Numbered from the stretch's first letter, positions 45,377-54,062 are shown. The stretch is 64,000 bases of DNA from Methylophilus sp. 42 (GCF_000384155.1 NZ_KB913031.1:434001-498000); one strand, 5' to 3'. A program made the numbers and translations. Notes: generated by a model not told the origin, from the sequence alone.

Positions 45377-46176
45377 GCGTGACTCCCTTGCTGTTGCCAG
45401 CGTTGAATGATGGTTTGCAGTTGCGCCAGGCCCTCGGTAAACAGCGCAGGCCCGGGCTGCAAGATATCGACCGACTTGATTTCGTACAGATGACCATGCT
45501 GGATGGCCGGGATGGCTTGCCAGCCTGGTCGTGCTTTTACTTTTTCCGGCTGGAATTTTTTGCCACACCAGGAGCCGATGATAATGTCCGGCTGTCTGGC
45601 CAGTACTTGTTCTGCGTTTACCTGCCGGTCTTTGGCACTATGGAACTGGCTGAGTTCGGGAAAGCAATCCTCGCCGCCCGCCGCCTCAATCAGCTCAGCC
45701 GCCCAGCGGATGCTGCACATCATGGGCTCGTCCCATTCTTCAAAGTATACTTTGGGTTTGCGTGGCCAACTGGACGCTTGTCGGCGTGCCGCGTCCAGTT
45801 GCGCCTGATAACTTTCTACCAGTTGCTTCGCTTTGTCACTTGCGCCGACTAAATCGCCGACGGTCAATATCATTTGCAGAGTCTCATCCAGGCTGCGCTG
45901 GTTAAACACATGCACCTGGCAACCGGCTTTAATCAGCGCAGCAGCAATGTCAGCCTGCAGGTTGGAGAAGCACAGTACCAGGTCAGGTTGCAGTGCCAGA
46001 ATTTTCTCGATATTAGCGCTGGTGAAAGCGCTGATTTTTGGCTTCTCTTTGCGGGCAATGGCCGGGCGCGTGGTAAAGCCGGAAATACCGACAATGCGGT
46101 CTTGTTCACCCAGCAAATAAAGGACTTCCACTGTTTCCGTGGTCAGGCAGACAATACGTTGCGGCCAGCGCTTCAT
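45373..46176 (-). CDS. BtuF-like cobalamin-binding protein without signal peptide
   Basis: 267 residues from ATG 46176, which overlaps the bluB stop (ATGA). Periplasmic-binding-protein fold of the BtuF/FhuD helical-backbone class: RIVCLTTETVEVLYLLGEQD, GISGFTTRP, LALQPDLVLCFSNLQADI, WDEPMMCSIRWAAELIEAAG, PDIIIGSWCGKKF. No signal peptide precedes the domain; upstream residues belong to bluB. So it would remain cytosolic, unlike E. coli BtuF. No BtuC/BtuD genes here. Likely binds a corrinoid near BtuM or the biosynthetic enzymes. Confidence 0.82.
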   Translation of the reverse strand: MKRWPQRIVCLTTETVEVLYLLGEQDRIVGISGFTTRPAIARKEKPKISAFTSANIEKILALQPDLVLCFSNLQADIAAALIKAGCQVHVFNQRSLDETLQMILTVGDLVGASDKAKQLVESYQAQLDAARRQASSWPRKPKVYFEEWDEPMMCSIRWAAELIEAAGGEDCFPELSQFHSAKDRQVNAEQVLARQPDIIIGSWCGKKFQPEKVKARPGWQAIPAIQHGHLYEIKSVDILQPGPALFTEGLAQLQTIIQRWQQQGSHA

Positions 46177-46847
46177 GGCTGAGTGTTGCCTTGTGGTTGC
46201 CAGCCATTTTCCATCAGCATATCGCTGAGTGGTTTTTCTGTGGCCCAGCCTTCTTCCACCAGCATGGGGGATTTGTAAAAGGCGTTCACATAACCCAGGC
46301 ACAAAATCGCCACCGGTTTGGCGTCCGCAGGCATGCCCAGCAATCGTGCCAGTTTTTGCGGGTCAAACAGGCTGACCCAGCCCATGCCTATGCCTTCGGC
46401 ACGCGCGGCCAGCCACAGGTTTTGAATGGCGCAACTGACTGAGGCCAGGTCCATCTCCGGCAGCGTACGGCGGCCAAAAATATATTTTTCCCGCTGGTCA
46501 CACAAAGTGGCTACCAGTAGTTCGCCACAGTCCAGAATGCCTTCGACTTTAAGCCGCATAAACTCGGCCATGCGCGCCGTGTTTTCAACCTCGCCGATGG
46601 CTTGCGCTGTCTGCTTGCGTTCCTCGTCGACCAGTGCGTGAATGGCCTTGCGTAATGTGGTATCACTGATGCGGATAAAGCGCCACGGCTGCATCAGGCC
46701 CACACTGGGCGCGTGATGGGCGGCTTGCAACAGTTTTTGCAATAACTCGGGCGTGATCGGCGTTGGCAAAAAATGCCGCATATCGCGCCGCTCGGCAATC
46801 ACTTTATAAATGGCCGCTTTGTCGGCATCCGGATAGGCGAAACTCAT
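46173..46847 (-). CDS. bluB: 5,6-dimethylbenzimidazole synthase
   Basis: 224 residues. Nitroreductase-fold BluB: IAERRDMRHFLPTPITPELL, LLQAAHHAPSVGLMQPWRFI and GIGMGWVSLFDPQKLARLLG are diagnostic. Cuts reduced FMN with O2 to give DMB, the lower ligand used by cobT. Requires oxygen, so this organism makes its lower ligand aerobically. Starts in the cbiA stop (ATGA). Confidence 0.95.
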   Translation of the reverse strand: MSFAYPDADKAAIYKVIAERRDMRHFLPTPITPELLQKLLQAAHHAPSVGLMQPWRFIRISDTTLRKAIHALVDEERKQTAQAIGEVENTARMAEFMRLKVEGILDCGELLVATLCDQREKYIFGRRTLPEMDLASVSCAIQNLWLAARAEGIGMGWVSLFDPQKLARLLGMPADAKPVAILCLGYVNAFYKSPMLVEEGWATEKPLSDMLMENGWQPQGNTQP

Positions 46848-48130
46848 GACAGGAAAAACTGTGCCGCCAGGGACGGATTGGATGGGAAGTAAAAATGCAA
46901 AAAGCTGGCTGTGATGCTTTGGTGGCGGTAGACCGCTTCACCCGCACCGTATTTGCCTTCGCCTTGCGCAATCACCGGCAAGTCCGTTTCAAACTTGCCG
47001 TAGTGAAAAGTGTGTGCGCCTATGGTTGCTTCGCCATCGCTCGCCACCGGAAACGTTGCGTGTTGTGTGCCGAGGCCTTGCAGTTTGGGTTGAATTTCGC
47101 TGTGACCCGGCAGTAAACCAAACACGGGTTGATCATTCAAGCGTTCGCCCAGTGCGAGCATGCCACCACATTCTGCCAGGATGGGTTTTCCTGCCGCGGC
47201 GGTTGCATGCAAGCTTTCGCGCATGCTGTGGTTGTGTTGCAGTTGTTCCAGATGCAATTCCGGGTAACCGCCAGGTAGCCAGTAGGCATCTGCCACAGGC
47301 AATTGAGCATCGTGCAATGGCGAAAAAAACCTGATATTGGCCCCCAGCGCTTGCAGTAAATCAAGGTTGGCCTGGTAGGTGAAACAGAAAGCCGCATCTT
47401 TGGCCACGGCAATCGTTTTTCCTTTTAGCAATGGCGTGATAGCTTGCTGTTCTGGTGCCGCAAAATGCACTGCCGGAGGCAATGGCATATCTTGTCCCAG
47501 TAGTTGCGCAGCGGCTTCTATGCGCTGGTCAATATCCGTGATTTCCTGTGCCAGGTGCAAGCCCAGATGACGCTCTGGCAAACTCAGTTGCGCGTCGTAT
47601 TTCATGGCGCCCAGCCAGGGGATATCCGCTGGCAATGCTTCTTTAATCATCTTGGCATGGCCGTCGCTGCCGACCTGGTTGGCAATGACGCCCGCGCGCT
47701 GCAGCGCAGGCCGGAAGCTGTATAGTCCATAGGCGATCGCGGCAGCGGTTTGTGCCATAGCTTTGGCATTGAGCACCAGTGCGACCGGGATACCAAAGCG
47801 CTCGGCAATATCGGCGCATGAGGGTTTACCATCATACAAGCCCATCACGCCTTCGAGCAAAATCACGTCATTGTCTTGTGCCGCCTGATACAGCAAACGC
47901 TGCGCATCCGCTTCACCACACATGCCGAGATCGAGGTTGTACACCGGTTTGCCGGTGGCGGCTTCGAGTATCATGCCATCGATAAAATCCGGGCCACATT
48001 TGAATGCTTGCACGCACAGGCCACGATTGCGGTAAATGCGCGCCAATGCGGCCGTGGTCAGTGTCTTGCCTTGCCCCGACGCCGGGGCCGCCATCAGCAT
48101 GGCATGGCAGCTTGCTGCTGGGGATTGCAT
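46844..48130 (-). CDS. cbiA: Cobyrinate a,c-diamide synthase
   Basis: 428 residues. P-loop-like APASGQGKTLTTAALARIY, LLEGVMGLYDG, then glutaminase domain with LPGGYPELHLEQL and catalytic Cys in ILAECGGMLALGE. Amidates a and c carboxylates of (hydrogeno)cobyrinate. Starts within the cobO stop (TAATG). Its presence shows the strain can process corrinoids earlier than cobinamide, although ring-synthesis genes are not seen. Confidence 0.94.
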   Translation of the reverse strand: MQSPAASCHAMLMAAPASGQGKTLTTAALARIYRNRGLCVQAFKCGPDFIDGMILEAATGKPVYNLDLGMCGEADAQRLLYQAAQDNDVILLEGVMGLYDGKPSCADIAERFGIPVALVLNAKAMAQTAAAIAYGLYSFRPALQRAGVIANQVGSDGHAKMIKEALPADIPWLGAMKYDAQLSLPERHLGLHLAQEITDIDQRIEAAAQLLGQDMPLPPAVHFAAPEQQAITPLLKGKTIAVAKDAAFCFTYQANLDLLQALGANIRFFSPLHDAQLPVADAYWLPGGYPELHLEQLQHNHSMRESLHATAAAGKPILAECGGMLALGERLNDQPVFGLLPGHSEIQPKLQGLGTQHATFPVASDGEATIGAHTFHYGKFETDLPVIAQGEGKYGAGEAVYRHQSITASFLHFYFPSNPSLAAQFFLS

Positions 48131-48735
48131 TACAGGTCTATCCCGGCCTGGGCTTTGATGCCTGCGCGCCAGGCATGCTTGACGTCCATGAGTTCCGATA
48201 CCGTATCGGCAGCATTTCTCAGGGCTTCAGACGCACCGCGACCAGTGATCACCACATGCTGCATGGGTGGGCGTTTGGCGATGGCATCCAGCACCATTTG
48301 TTCATCCAGGTAACTGTATTTGAAGGTGTAAGTGAGTTCATCCAGCACAACGAGATTGATCGCTGGGTCTTGCAGCATCTGCGCCACAATCTGCCAGCCG
48401 CGCATCGCGGTTTCAGTGTCGCGCTGGCGGTCTTGGGTGTTCCAGGTGAATCCTTCGCCCAGTACATGCCAGGTGACAGCAGGATGCTGGCTGAAAAAGG
48501 CTTCTTCACCGGTATCTGAGCGACCTTTGATAAATTGGGCGACGCCGACACGCATGCCGTGGCCCAGTGACCTGGCAACCATGCCAAAGGCGGAAGAGCT
48601 TTTGCCTTTGCCGTTGCCGGTGAGGATGAGAAGCAGGCCTTTTTCCTGATCGGCCTGCTCGATTTTTTCATCAATGACCGCTTTTTTGCGGATCATGCGC
48701 GCCTTGTGGCGGCTGTCGCGGTCGTTGGTTTCCAT
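48130..48735 (-). CDS. cobO: Cob(I)yrinic acid a,c-diamide adenosyltransferase (CobA/BtuR/CobO type)
   Basis: 201 residues. P-loop LLLILTGNGKGKSSSAFGMV, then RVGVAQFIKG, VVLDELTYTFKYSYLD and VVITGRGASEAL, the CobA/CobO signature set. Transfers the 5'-deoxyadenosyl group to Co(I) corrinoids. Ribosome site is weak. Located between btuM and cbiA in the riboswitch-controlled operon. Confidence 0.95.
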   Translation of the reverse strand: METNDRDSRHKARMIRKKAVIDEKIEQADQEKGLLLILTGNGKGKSSSAFGMVARSLGHGMRVGVAQFIKGRSDTGEEAFFSQHPAVTWHVLGEGFTWNTQDRQRDTETAMRGWQIVAQMLQDPAINLVVLDELTYTFKYSYLDEQMVLDAIAKRPPMQHVVITGRGASEALRNAADTVSELMDVKHAWRAGIKAQAGIDL

Positions 48736-48749
48736 GATGGTGCGTAAAC

Positions 48750-49319
48750 TTAAGCGTTTTCGCGGACAGAGCGCTTGGCCAGGCCAAACACCACGTGTGC
48801 AATCAGTGCCACCACCACCCAGAACGCAATCGCTTCCAGCTGTTTGGGGAAGTATTTGACCAGGCGTGGCACAAATTCAACCAGGGTTGGATCTGGGTAA
48901 CGACCACCAAAGAAGTAGAAGCCACCGCTGGAGAACAATTCAGCAACAGCTGAAGCCACTACCACCACGCCTGTCAGCTTGAATAAGCTGCTCAGTGCCC
49001 AGGTGGTATTGCTGGCTGTCCAGCGGCCTGCCAGCCACATGGTACCGTAAGCCGGTAATAAGAACCCGTAAGCAGGTGTGACGCAAAAATTGCTGACGCC
49101 GCCCCAGGTAACTGCCGCCATATCCAGGCCAGCACACAGCGCCAGCAGCGCCACAAATACGATGGTTGAACGCAGGTAATAACCAGCAATAAAAAACGCA
49201 GCGTAAGAAGCGCTAGGCAAAAAGTCGATCGAAGCAAAGTGATGACCGCGTGTCACGATGACCATCAGTGCAATGACAAATGCAATTGCCAGCGATTGAG
49301 TTGAAATTTTACTTGGCAT
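48750..49319 (-). CDS. btuM: Solitary cobalamin ECF-type S-component (BtuM-like)
   Basis: 189 residues, about six membrane helices. Sits directly after btuB in a cobalamin-riboswitch operon. Sequence features ASYAAFFIAGYYLRS, GGVSNFCVTPAYGF and AYGTMWLAGRW match what I recall of BtuM, described from Thiobacillus denitrificans as a group III ECF S-component that takes up B12 and strips the cyano ligand with a cobalt-binding Cys at about residue 80. Here the equivalent is Cys79. No dedicated ECF A/A'/T module is nearby. Family assignment from memory, context strong. Confidence 0.8.
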   Translation of the reverse strand: MPSKISTQSLAIAFVIALMVIVTRGHHFASIDFLPSASYAAFFIAGYYLRSTIVFVALLALCAGLDMAAVTWGGVSNFCVTPAYGFLLPAYGTMWLAGRWTASNTTWALSSLFKLTGVVVVASAVAELFSSGGFYFFGGRYPDPTLVEFVPRLVKYFPKQLEAIAFWVVVALIAHVVFGLAKRSVRENA

Positions 49320-49408
49320 GCCAACGACTCCAAAAAATAAGATTAATCACAAGGGGTGAATTTTAGCCCAATTCCATAAGGCTTGGGCAAAATCCACCCT
49401 TCACAGAG

Positions 49409-51301
49409 TTACTTCATATCGTAATTCAGGCTAATAAACACGTTGGCGCCCATGGTGTTGTAGTCAGGTGCGTTGGGTGAGAATGCGCTTTTGGTTGTTG
49501 CCAATGCGTAATCTTTATCCAAAATGTTGTTGGCACGTGCCAATAGTTTCCAGTGATTACTCAATTGATAACCTAGTGATGCATTGATCAACGCGTAACC
49601 GCCCAGCTTGAAGTTGTTATCTGGATCGTTGTATCGTTGCGAGGCAGCTGAAACTTCAGTGCCAACATCCCAGTCACCAGACTTGTATTGCAGTTGCAGA
49701 TTGCCATAGCGCTGACTTCTTCTTACAAGTAAATTGTCTGTATCGTCGTTACGTGGGGACTGGATGGTCACGTTTCCTGTCAGGTGCCACTGAGGGTTGA
49801 GCATGATGCTGCTTTCAGCCGTGACCCCCTGGATTTCTACCTTGCCTGCATTGGTTGGGCAGAACCCTGCAAAGCTACAGCCAGATGTCGCAGGGCCTGC
49901 ATTCTGGATAAGATCCCTAATATGGTTTTCAAACACTGTCAGCTTGGCTTGAATCGTTGCGGTTTGATAACGCAGACTAGCTTCAACGTTATCCGACTTT
50001 TCTGGTTTCAGTGCAGGGTCGCCAAAGCTAGGGAAATATAGTTGGTTAAACGTTGGCGCCCTGAACGCTGAACCATATTGTGCGGTCACCTGCCATTCGG
50101 GAGTGATTGCGTAGCCATAACCAACACCGCCTGTCACGTAGTTACCATATTGCGTGTTGTGGTCTTCCCGGGCGGAAAGCTGAATACTATGGGCTTCGTG
50201 ATTGCCAACAAACCCCAGCATGAAGCTGTCATCGTTACGCGTTTTGTCTATGCTTGGGTTGCCATTGGAAAATGTAAGGACATCTTGTTCCAGTCTGTCG
50301 TAGGCAAAGGTCAGTGTGCCAAACGACAGTGTGTAATCATGCTGCCAGGTGATTTGCGTCTGCTCTGAGTCGAATTTGCTACGGCTGCTTGCACTGTTTA
50401 CGCTGTATGAGCGTTCACGGCCAATTCCATATTTTAAAGTGCTATGCCAGTGCTCAGTCAGTTGGTTTTTTAGTGTTGCGCCATAGGCTTGCTGATTGGT
50501 CGTGGAGTAGTTGCTGTAGGCATTATCAAAATGGTTGAGTCCGTCAGACTCCATAAAACGTAAGCCGAGGCTATGGCCTTGGGCGAACTCAAGGTCTGCA
50601 TAAGCTGAACCACTCAAGTTGCGGTAACCGTCACGATCGCGGTCAATAGTGGCTGTTGGATGTTTTTTAGCAGAAATTCCCCGGGTGTCATAACTACTCA
50701 TTTGGGCGCCGAATTGCAGTGCCTGATAGCGACTGTCAAATCCTGCACTTCCTGTATAAGTGTCGTAACTGCCTGCGCCTACACTACCGTAAAAGAGGGT
50801 TTTGTCTGTTTTGGCGCGACGTGTGAAAATTTGAATGACACCACCAATGGCATCTGCGCCATATAGGCTTGAAGCTGGGCCACGCAGAATCTCGATTCTG
50901 TCTATTAAAGCCAATGGTAAGTTCTCAAAAGCGGTGGTGCCTAAGGTGGCTGAGTTGATACGCAAACCATCTACAAGTACAACGACTTGTTCTGCATTTG
51001 TACCGCGTACAAAAAGACTGCTGGCCGTCCCCATGCCGCCATTAGTTGCAATTTGCAGGCCTGGTTGTAATCTCAGCAGGTCGGGCAGTGAGCTGCCTTT
51101 CATTCTGTCGATTTCTTCGCGGGTCACGACAGTGATATCACCAGTCGCTGTTTTGGTTGAAACCGGGATCCTGGCTGCGGTCACGCTAACCTCGTCCAGC
51201 GCGAGTGCGGCGTGATTAGATGTATTTTCTGAAAAAACTTCTTGAGCCAGGGTTATGGCAGGAGAAAGGGCGATGAGACCTAAAATGATTTTTTTATTCA
51301 T
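49409..51301 (-). CDS. btuB: TonB-dependent vitamin B12 receptor BtuB
   Basis: 630 residues from ATG 51301. The open frame continues upstream through the riboswitch, but that part is not coding; MNKKIILGLIALSPAITLA is a good signal peptide with a GGAAA ribosome site. TonB box region LALDEVSVTAARIP, plug domain (EEIDRMKGSSLPDLLRLQPG; LVDGLRINSATLG; EILRGPASSLYGADAIGG), then a 22-strand barrel ending in NVFISLNYDMK. Imports corrinoids over the outer membrane. Controlled by the cobalamin riboswitch upstream and followed by btuM, 89 bp downstream. Confidence 0.93.
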   Translation of the reverse strand: MNKKIILGLIALSPAITLAQEVFSENTSNHAALALDEVSVTAARIPVSTKTATGDITVVTREEIDRMKGSSLPDLLRLQPGLQIATNGGMGTASSLFVRGTNAEQVVVLVDGLRINSATLGTTAFENLPLALIDRIEILRGPASSLYGADAIGGVIQIFTRRAKTDKTLFYGSVGAGSYDTYTGSAGFDSRYQALQFGAQMSSYDTRGISAKKHPTATIDRDRDGYRNLSGSAYADLEFAQGHSLGLRFMESDGLNHFDNAYSNYSTTNQQAYGATLKNQLTEHWHSTLKYGIGRERSYSVNSASSRSKFDSEQTQITWQHDYTLSFGTLTFAYDRLEQDVLTFSNGNPSIDKTRNDDSFMLGFVGNHEAHSIQLSAREDHNTQYGNYVTGGVGYGYAITPEWQVTAQYGSAFRAPTFNQLYFPSFGDPALKPEKSDNVEASLRYQTATIQAKLTVFENHIRDLIQNAGPATSGCSFAGFCPTNAGKVEIQGVTAESSIMLNPQWHLTGNVTIQSPRNDDTDNLLVRRSQRYGNLQLQYKSGDWDVGTEVSAASQRYNDPDNNFKLGGYALINASLGYQLSNHWKLLARANNILDKDYALATTKSAFSPNAPDYNTMGANVFISLNYDMK

Positions 51302-51317
51302 ATCTGTTTCCGATAAT

Positions 51318-51335
51318 GCATACGACCCCGTATGC
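51318..51335 (-). promoter_or_regulatory. Hairpin just before btuB start, possible expression platform
   Basis: Perfect seven-base stem GCATACG/CGTATGC with a four-base loop, 17 bp upstream of the btuB ATG and next to its ribosome site. It could be part of the riboswitch switch that occludes translation. Role is inferred from position only. Confidence 0.4.
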
Positions 51336-51451
51336 AGAATATTTAAGAGTGGAAACCTGAGATGTGCGTTGACTAAAAGCAGATAGAGGCATTCATTCCG
51401 AATGCCAATTTTGAGAGTCACCGTCACCCCGCGGTATTTCCATACGTTTGG

Positions 51452-51643
51452 TTGCGAGGCCGGTCTCCGGGCTTGCAAGTTTTGATCTATCGCCTTCCCG
51501 AGTTTGAACTCAGTGGCATATGGATAGACCCGCACTTGCTTACCGTTGCGGGGGCAGCACAGGAGTTGTGAATGTAGGTTCACGCACCTGTTTCCCAGTT
51601 TCACCTTAGCCTGTAGAAATACAGCAAAGGCACCTGACAACTG
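51452..51643 (-). promoter_or_regulatory. Cobalamin riboswitch upstream of btuB
   Basis: On the minus strand the RNA carries the conserved blocks in order: GGTGCCTTTGC, AAGGTGAAACTGGGAA, GGTGCG, CTGCCCCCGCAACGGTAA, GCCACTG, GGGAAGGCG and the B12 box AGCCCGGAGACCGGCC (51458-51473). This is the adenosylcobalamin aptamer. When B12 is bound it should shut off btuB-btuM-cobO and perhaps the rest of the operon. Confidence 0.95.
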
Positions 51644-51778
51644 GGCGTCATTCTAGTCTAAAGCGTGCTTTTTTGCCAGTCGACCTGTATTCGGCAGGTG
51701 TGCTCAAATTGTTAATTTACTTTGAAAAAATGCGCTTAGCTATTGACCACACTCATTTTTTTAAAAGATAATGGGCTG

Positions 51779-51979
51779 ATGGATGCCGATTTAAAAAGTC
51801 TTGAAGAGCGTGTGACGAAGCTGATTGCTTTGTGCGGACAGCTGCGTGACGAAAATGTGGAGTTGCGTCAGGAGGTCACACGGCTGCATCAGGAGTCTCA
51901 ATCGTTGAAGCTGAATATGACGCAAGCCAGCGTTCAGTTAGAGCGATTATTGTCGGCATTGCCTGAGGAAGGTCGTTAA
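51779..51979 (+). CDS. Coiled-coil protein of the TIGR02449/ZapB-like type upstream of zapA
   Basis: 66 residues from ATG 51779. Continuous coiled coil: LKSLEERVTKLIALCGQLRD, ENVELRQEVTRLHQESQSLK. This short heptad protein is regularly encoded right before zapA in beta/gammaproteobacteria (TIGR02449). Probably a division-ring accessory protein. zapA starts 2 bp after its stop. Confidence 0.8.
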   Translation: MDADLKSLEERVTKLIALCGQLRDENVELRQEVTRLHQESQSLKLNMTQASVQLERLLSALPEEGR

Positions 51980-51981
51980 TC

Positions 51982-52284
51982 ATGGCAAGTAATCCGATTG
52001 ATATCGAAATCATGGGCCGCGCGATGAGCGTGACCTGTACTGATGAAGAGCGCGACAGTTTGCTGCAGGCCGTGGGTTACCTGGATGGTAAAATGCGCGA
52101 AATTCGTGATGTTGGCAAAATGGTCAGCGTTGAGCGGATTGCTATTATGGCGGCACTCAATATTACGCATGAGTTGTTGAATACGCGTAGCGGCGGTGTG
52201 GATGTGGGAGACGTAAAAAAACGTATTTCTACCATGCAGCAGCAAATAGATGATGTATTATCCGGCCAGCACAAATTGTTGTAA
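51982..52284 (+). CDS. zapA: Cell division protein ZapA
   Basis: 100 residues. IDIEIMGRAMSVTCTDEERD, LLQAVGYLDGKMREIRD and VERIAIMAALNITHELLN are typical. ZapA forms tetramers that crosslink FtsZ filaments at midcell. Operon with the coiled-coil gene; 6S RNA follows as in many Proteobacteria. Confidence 0.94.
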   Translation: MASNPIDIEIMGRAMSVTCTDEERDSLLQAVGYLDGKMREIRDVGKMVSVERIAIMAALNITHELLNTRSGGVDVGDVKKRISTMQQQIDDVLSGQHKLL

Positions 52285-52356
52285 TCCGCTTCATTTCACA
52301 AAATTTTCATCGTCATTTTTTTGAAATGGCGTATCATAAAAACGGTGTGCTAAGGC

Positions 52357-52536
52357 GTTGCCTGAGTCTAAAATTCCTTGAACTAGTCTTTGTTATAGGT
52401 TTCGGCTCATCAGGTGCTGTGAGATCGCACTAAGTTGGGTGGTTTTTTAAAACCCCCTTGGCGTGCGAACCTAATGTACCTTAGGCTGTTACCACCTGAA
52501 CTTTCTTGGTTCAGGATGCACGGCTCAGGTAACCCC
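52357..52536 (+). ncRNA. ssrS: 6S RNA (RNA polymerase regulator)
   Basis: Located after zapA, its conserved position. The terminal stem pairs GTTGCCTGAGTC (52357-52368) with GGCTCAGGTAAC (52522-52533) over 12 bp. Inside, a long imperfect hairpin holds a large bulge, and the 3' side contains ACCTGAACTTTCTTGGTTCAGGATGCACGGC-like sequence similar to the CCTTGAACCAAGGGTTCAAGG stem in E. coli 6S RNA. 6S RNA mimics an open promoter and sequesters sigma70 polymerase in stationary phase. Ends are estimated from the closing stem. Confidence 0.85.
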
Positions 52537-52702
52537 TTAGCACATCATTCCCCACCCCTTTCACATTGCTTATACAACGCTCTCCCCATGGTGATGCTTG
52601 CAGATAGTTGCTGCATGAAATATTTCTATTGCAATCTTTATTTGATTGGTCAAGAATCTAGTTGTTTCATATAAATTAACAATTAGATTCAGGGAGGAAG
52701 TC

Positions 52703-53599
52703 ATGCGCAAGCTATTTTTCTGGTTTTTTGCATTGGTATTGTTTTCCCCGCAGGTGTTTGCTTATACCGGCATCACTGCGATTGGCGATAGTCTTTTTGA
52801 TGGTGGCAATGAAGATACGGCAGTGGTCAGCTATTACAAGCTGTTTGGAGCGGGCCTGACGGATGCGCCGTATAGCAATTACCGTTTTACCAACGGCCCA
52901 ACAGCGGTTGAGTATCTGGCCACCGGGCTCGGATTGAATGCACCAGCCAGTTTCCAGAATTTTGCGGTTGGCGGTGCAACCACAGAGGATATGCTCACGT
53001 TTATGACGAGCTACCTGGGTAGCTTGCCATCGGTTGATGCAGGACATTTGTACGTGCTGGATGGTGGCGGTAACGGCATTGAAACCTTCTCGGCGCACGA
53101 TTCTGCGCAAAACATGGTTGATATGGTGGCATTGTTGCATAGCAAAGGCGCGACCGATTTTCTCGTGCTGGGCTTGCCTGCTGTGGTGGACGCACCGCGT
53201 TTTAATGGAGCCTCTGCTGGGGTGGTTCAGTTTTTGGAGGATTACACCAGGGACTATAACGATTATCTGGTCGCGGGACTTTCAGCATTAGGTCTGCCGA
53301 GCTCTGCCCGTGTGACTTATTTTGATACCAAAACTGAGTTGGAAAACGGCATGGCTTTGGCTGTGAGTAACGGGTTCACGAATTTAACGGATGCTTGTTA
53401 TGACGGCGCCGCTGTTTGTGCTGATCCTGATAAGTATCTTTTTTGGGATGATTTGCATATGACAACCGTCGTCCACGAGTATCTGGGGCAGCGTATGTTA
53501 TCTGCGATTACGCCTGTACCAGAGCCTGCGCAAGCTGGATTGCTTTTCGCTGGCTTGATGTTGGTGTTTGCGCGTCGCAGCCAGCGCCCAGCTATTTAA
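52703..53599 (+). CDS. SGNH/GDSL-type esterase with PEP-CTERM sorting signal
   Basis: 298 residues from ATG 52703 (GGGAGGAAG ribosome site). Signal peptide (FFWFFALVLFSPQVFA). GDSL family block I AIGDSLFDGGN, block II-like NFAVGGATTED, block V DDLHMTTVVHEYLG giving the Asp-x-x-His. Ends ITPVPEPAQAGLLFAGLMLVFARRSQ, a PEP-CTERM signal (VPEP, hydrophobic helix, basic tail) for exosortase-dependent surface attachment. Likely an extracellular lipase/esterase acting at the cell surface or biofilm matrix. Confidence 0.88.
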   Translation: MRKLFFWFFALVLFSPQVFAYTGITAIGDSLFDGGNEDTAVVSYYKLFGAGLTDAPYSNYRFTNGPTAVEYLATGLGLNAPASFQNFAVGGATTEDMLTFMTSYLGSLPSVDAGHLYVLDGGGNGIETFSAHDSAQNMVDMVALLHSKGATDFLVLGLPAVVDAPRFNGASAGVVQFLEDYTRDYNDYLVAGLSALGLPSSARVTYFDTKTELENGMALAVSNGFTNLTDACYDGAAVCADPDKYLFWDDLHMTTVVHEYLGQRMLSAITPVPEPAQAGLLFAGLMLVFARRSQRPAI

Positions 53600-53634
53600 C
53601 CGCCTGGCGGCAAACACATGTTTGGCTGACCTGC

Positions 53635-53994
53635 TTATCGCAACGCGTGATACATCAGGTCGGCCAAACTGACCACTTCCAGGCAACTTTCATCGCAGGA
53701 CTCCAGAATCACCGGCGGCGCATAGCCAGCTTCACTGGCGTCTAACCAGCGCCTTGCACACAAACACCAGCGATCGCCTGCTTTCAGGCCGGGAAACCCA
53801 TACTCTGGCATGGGCGTCGATAAATCATTACCTTGTGCCTGTGAGAATGCCAGAAATTCATCGGTCATTTCTGCACATACGGTATGCCTGCCGAGGTCTT
53901 CGGGATGGAATCCGCAACAACCATCACGCACAAAGCCGGTGATTGGGCGCATGCTGCAGGGAATGAGTAGGGTGCCAAGAACGTTTTTTGCCAT
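53635..53994 (-). CDS. DUF2237 family protein
   Basis: 119 residues. NVLGTLLIPCSMRPITGFVRDGCC, HTVCAEMTDEFLAFSQAQGN, GDRWCLCARRWLDA and SCDESCLEVVSLADL match DUF2237 with its conserved Cys residues. Function unknown; widespread in bacteria. Cytosolic. Confidence 0.88.
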   Translation of the reverse strand: MAKNVLGTLLIPCSMRPITGFVRDGCCGFHPEDLGRHTVCAEMTDEFLAFSQAQGNDLSTPMPEYGFPGLKAGDRWCLCARRWLDASEAGYAPPVILESCDESCLEVVSLADLMYHALR

Positions 53995-54062
53995 GATTGT
54001 CAGCTGTACTGTAACTTGGTTTATGATACTGACATTTGTTGGACATAAGAAGGTTTTCAGGC

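Noticed and set aside
51302-51640. Open frame extending btuB 113 codons upstream
   Set aside because: This stretch is the cobalamin riboswitch and leader; the signal peptide and ribosome site fix the start at 51301.
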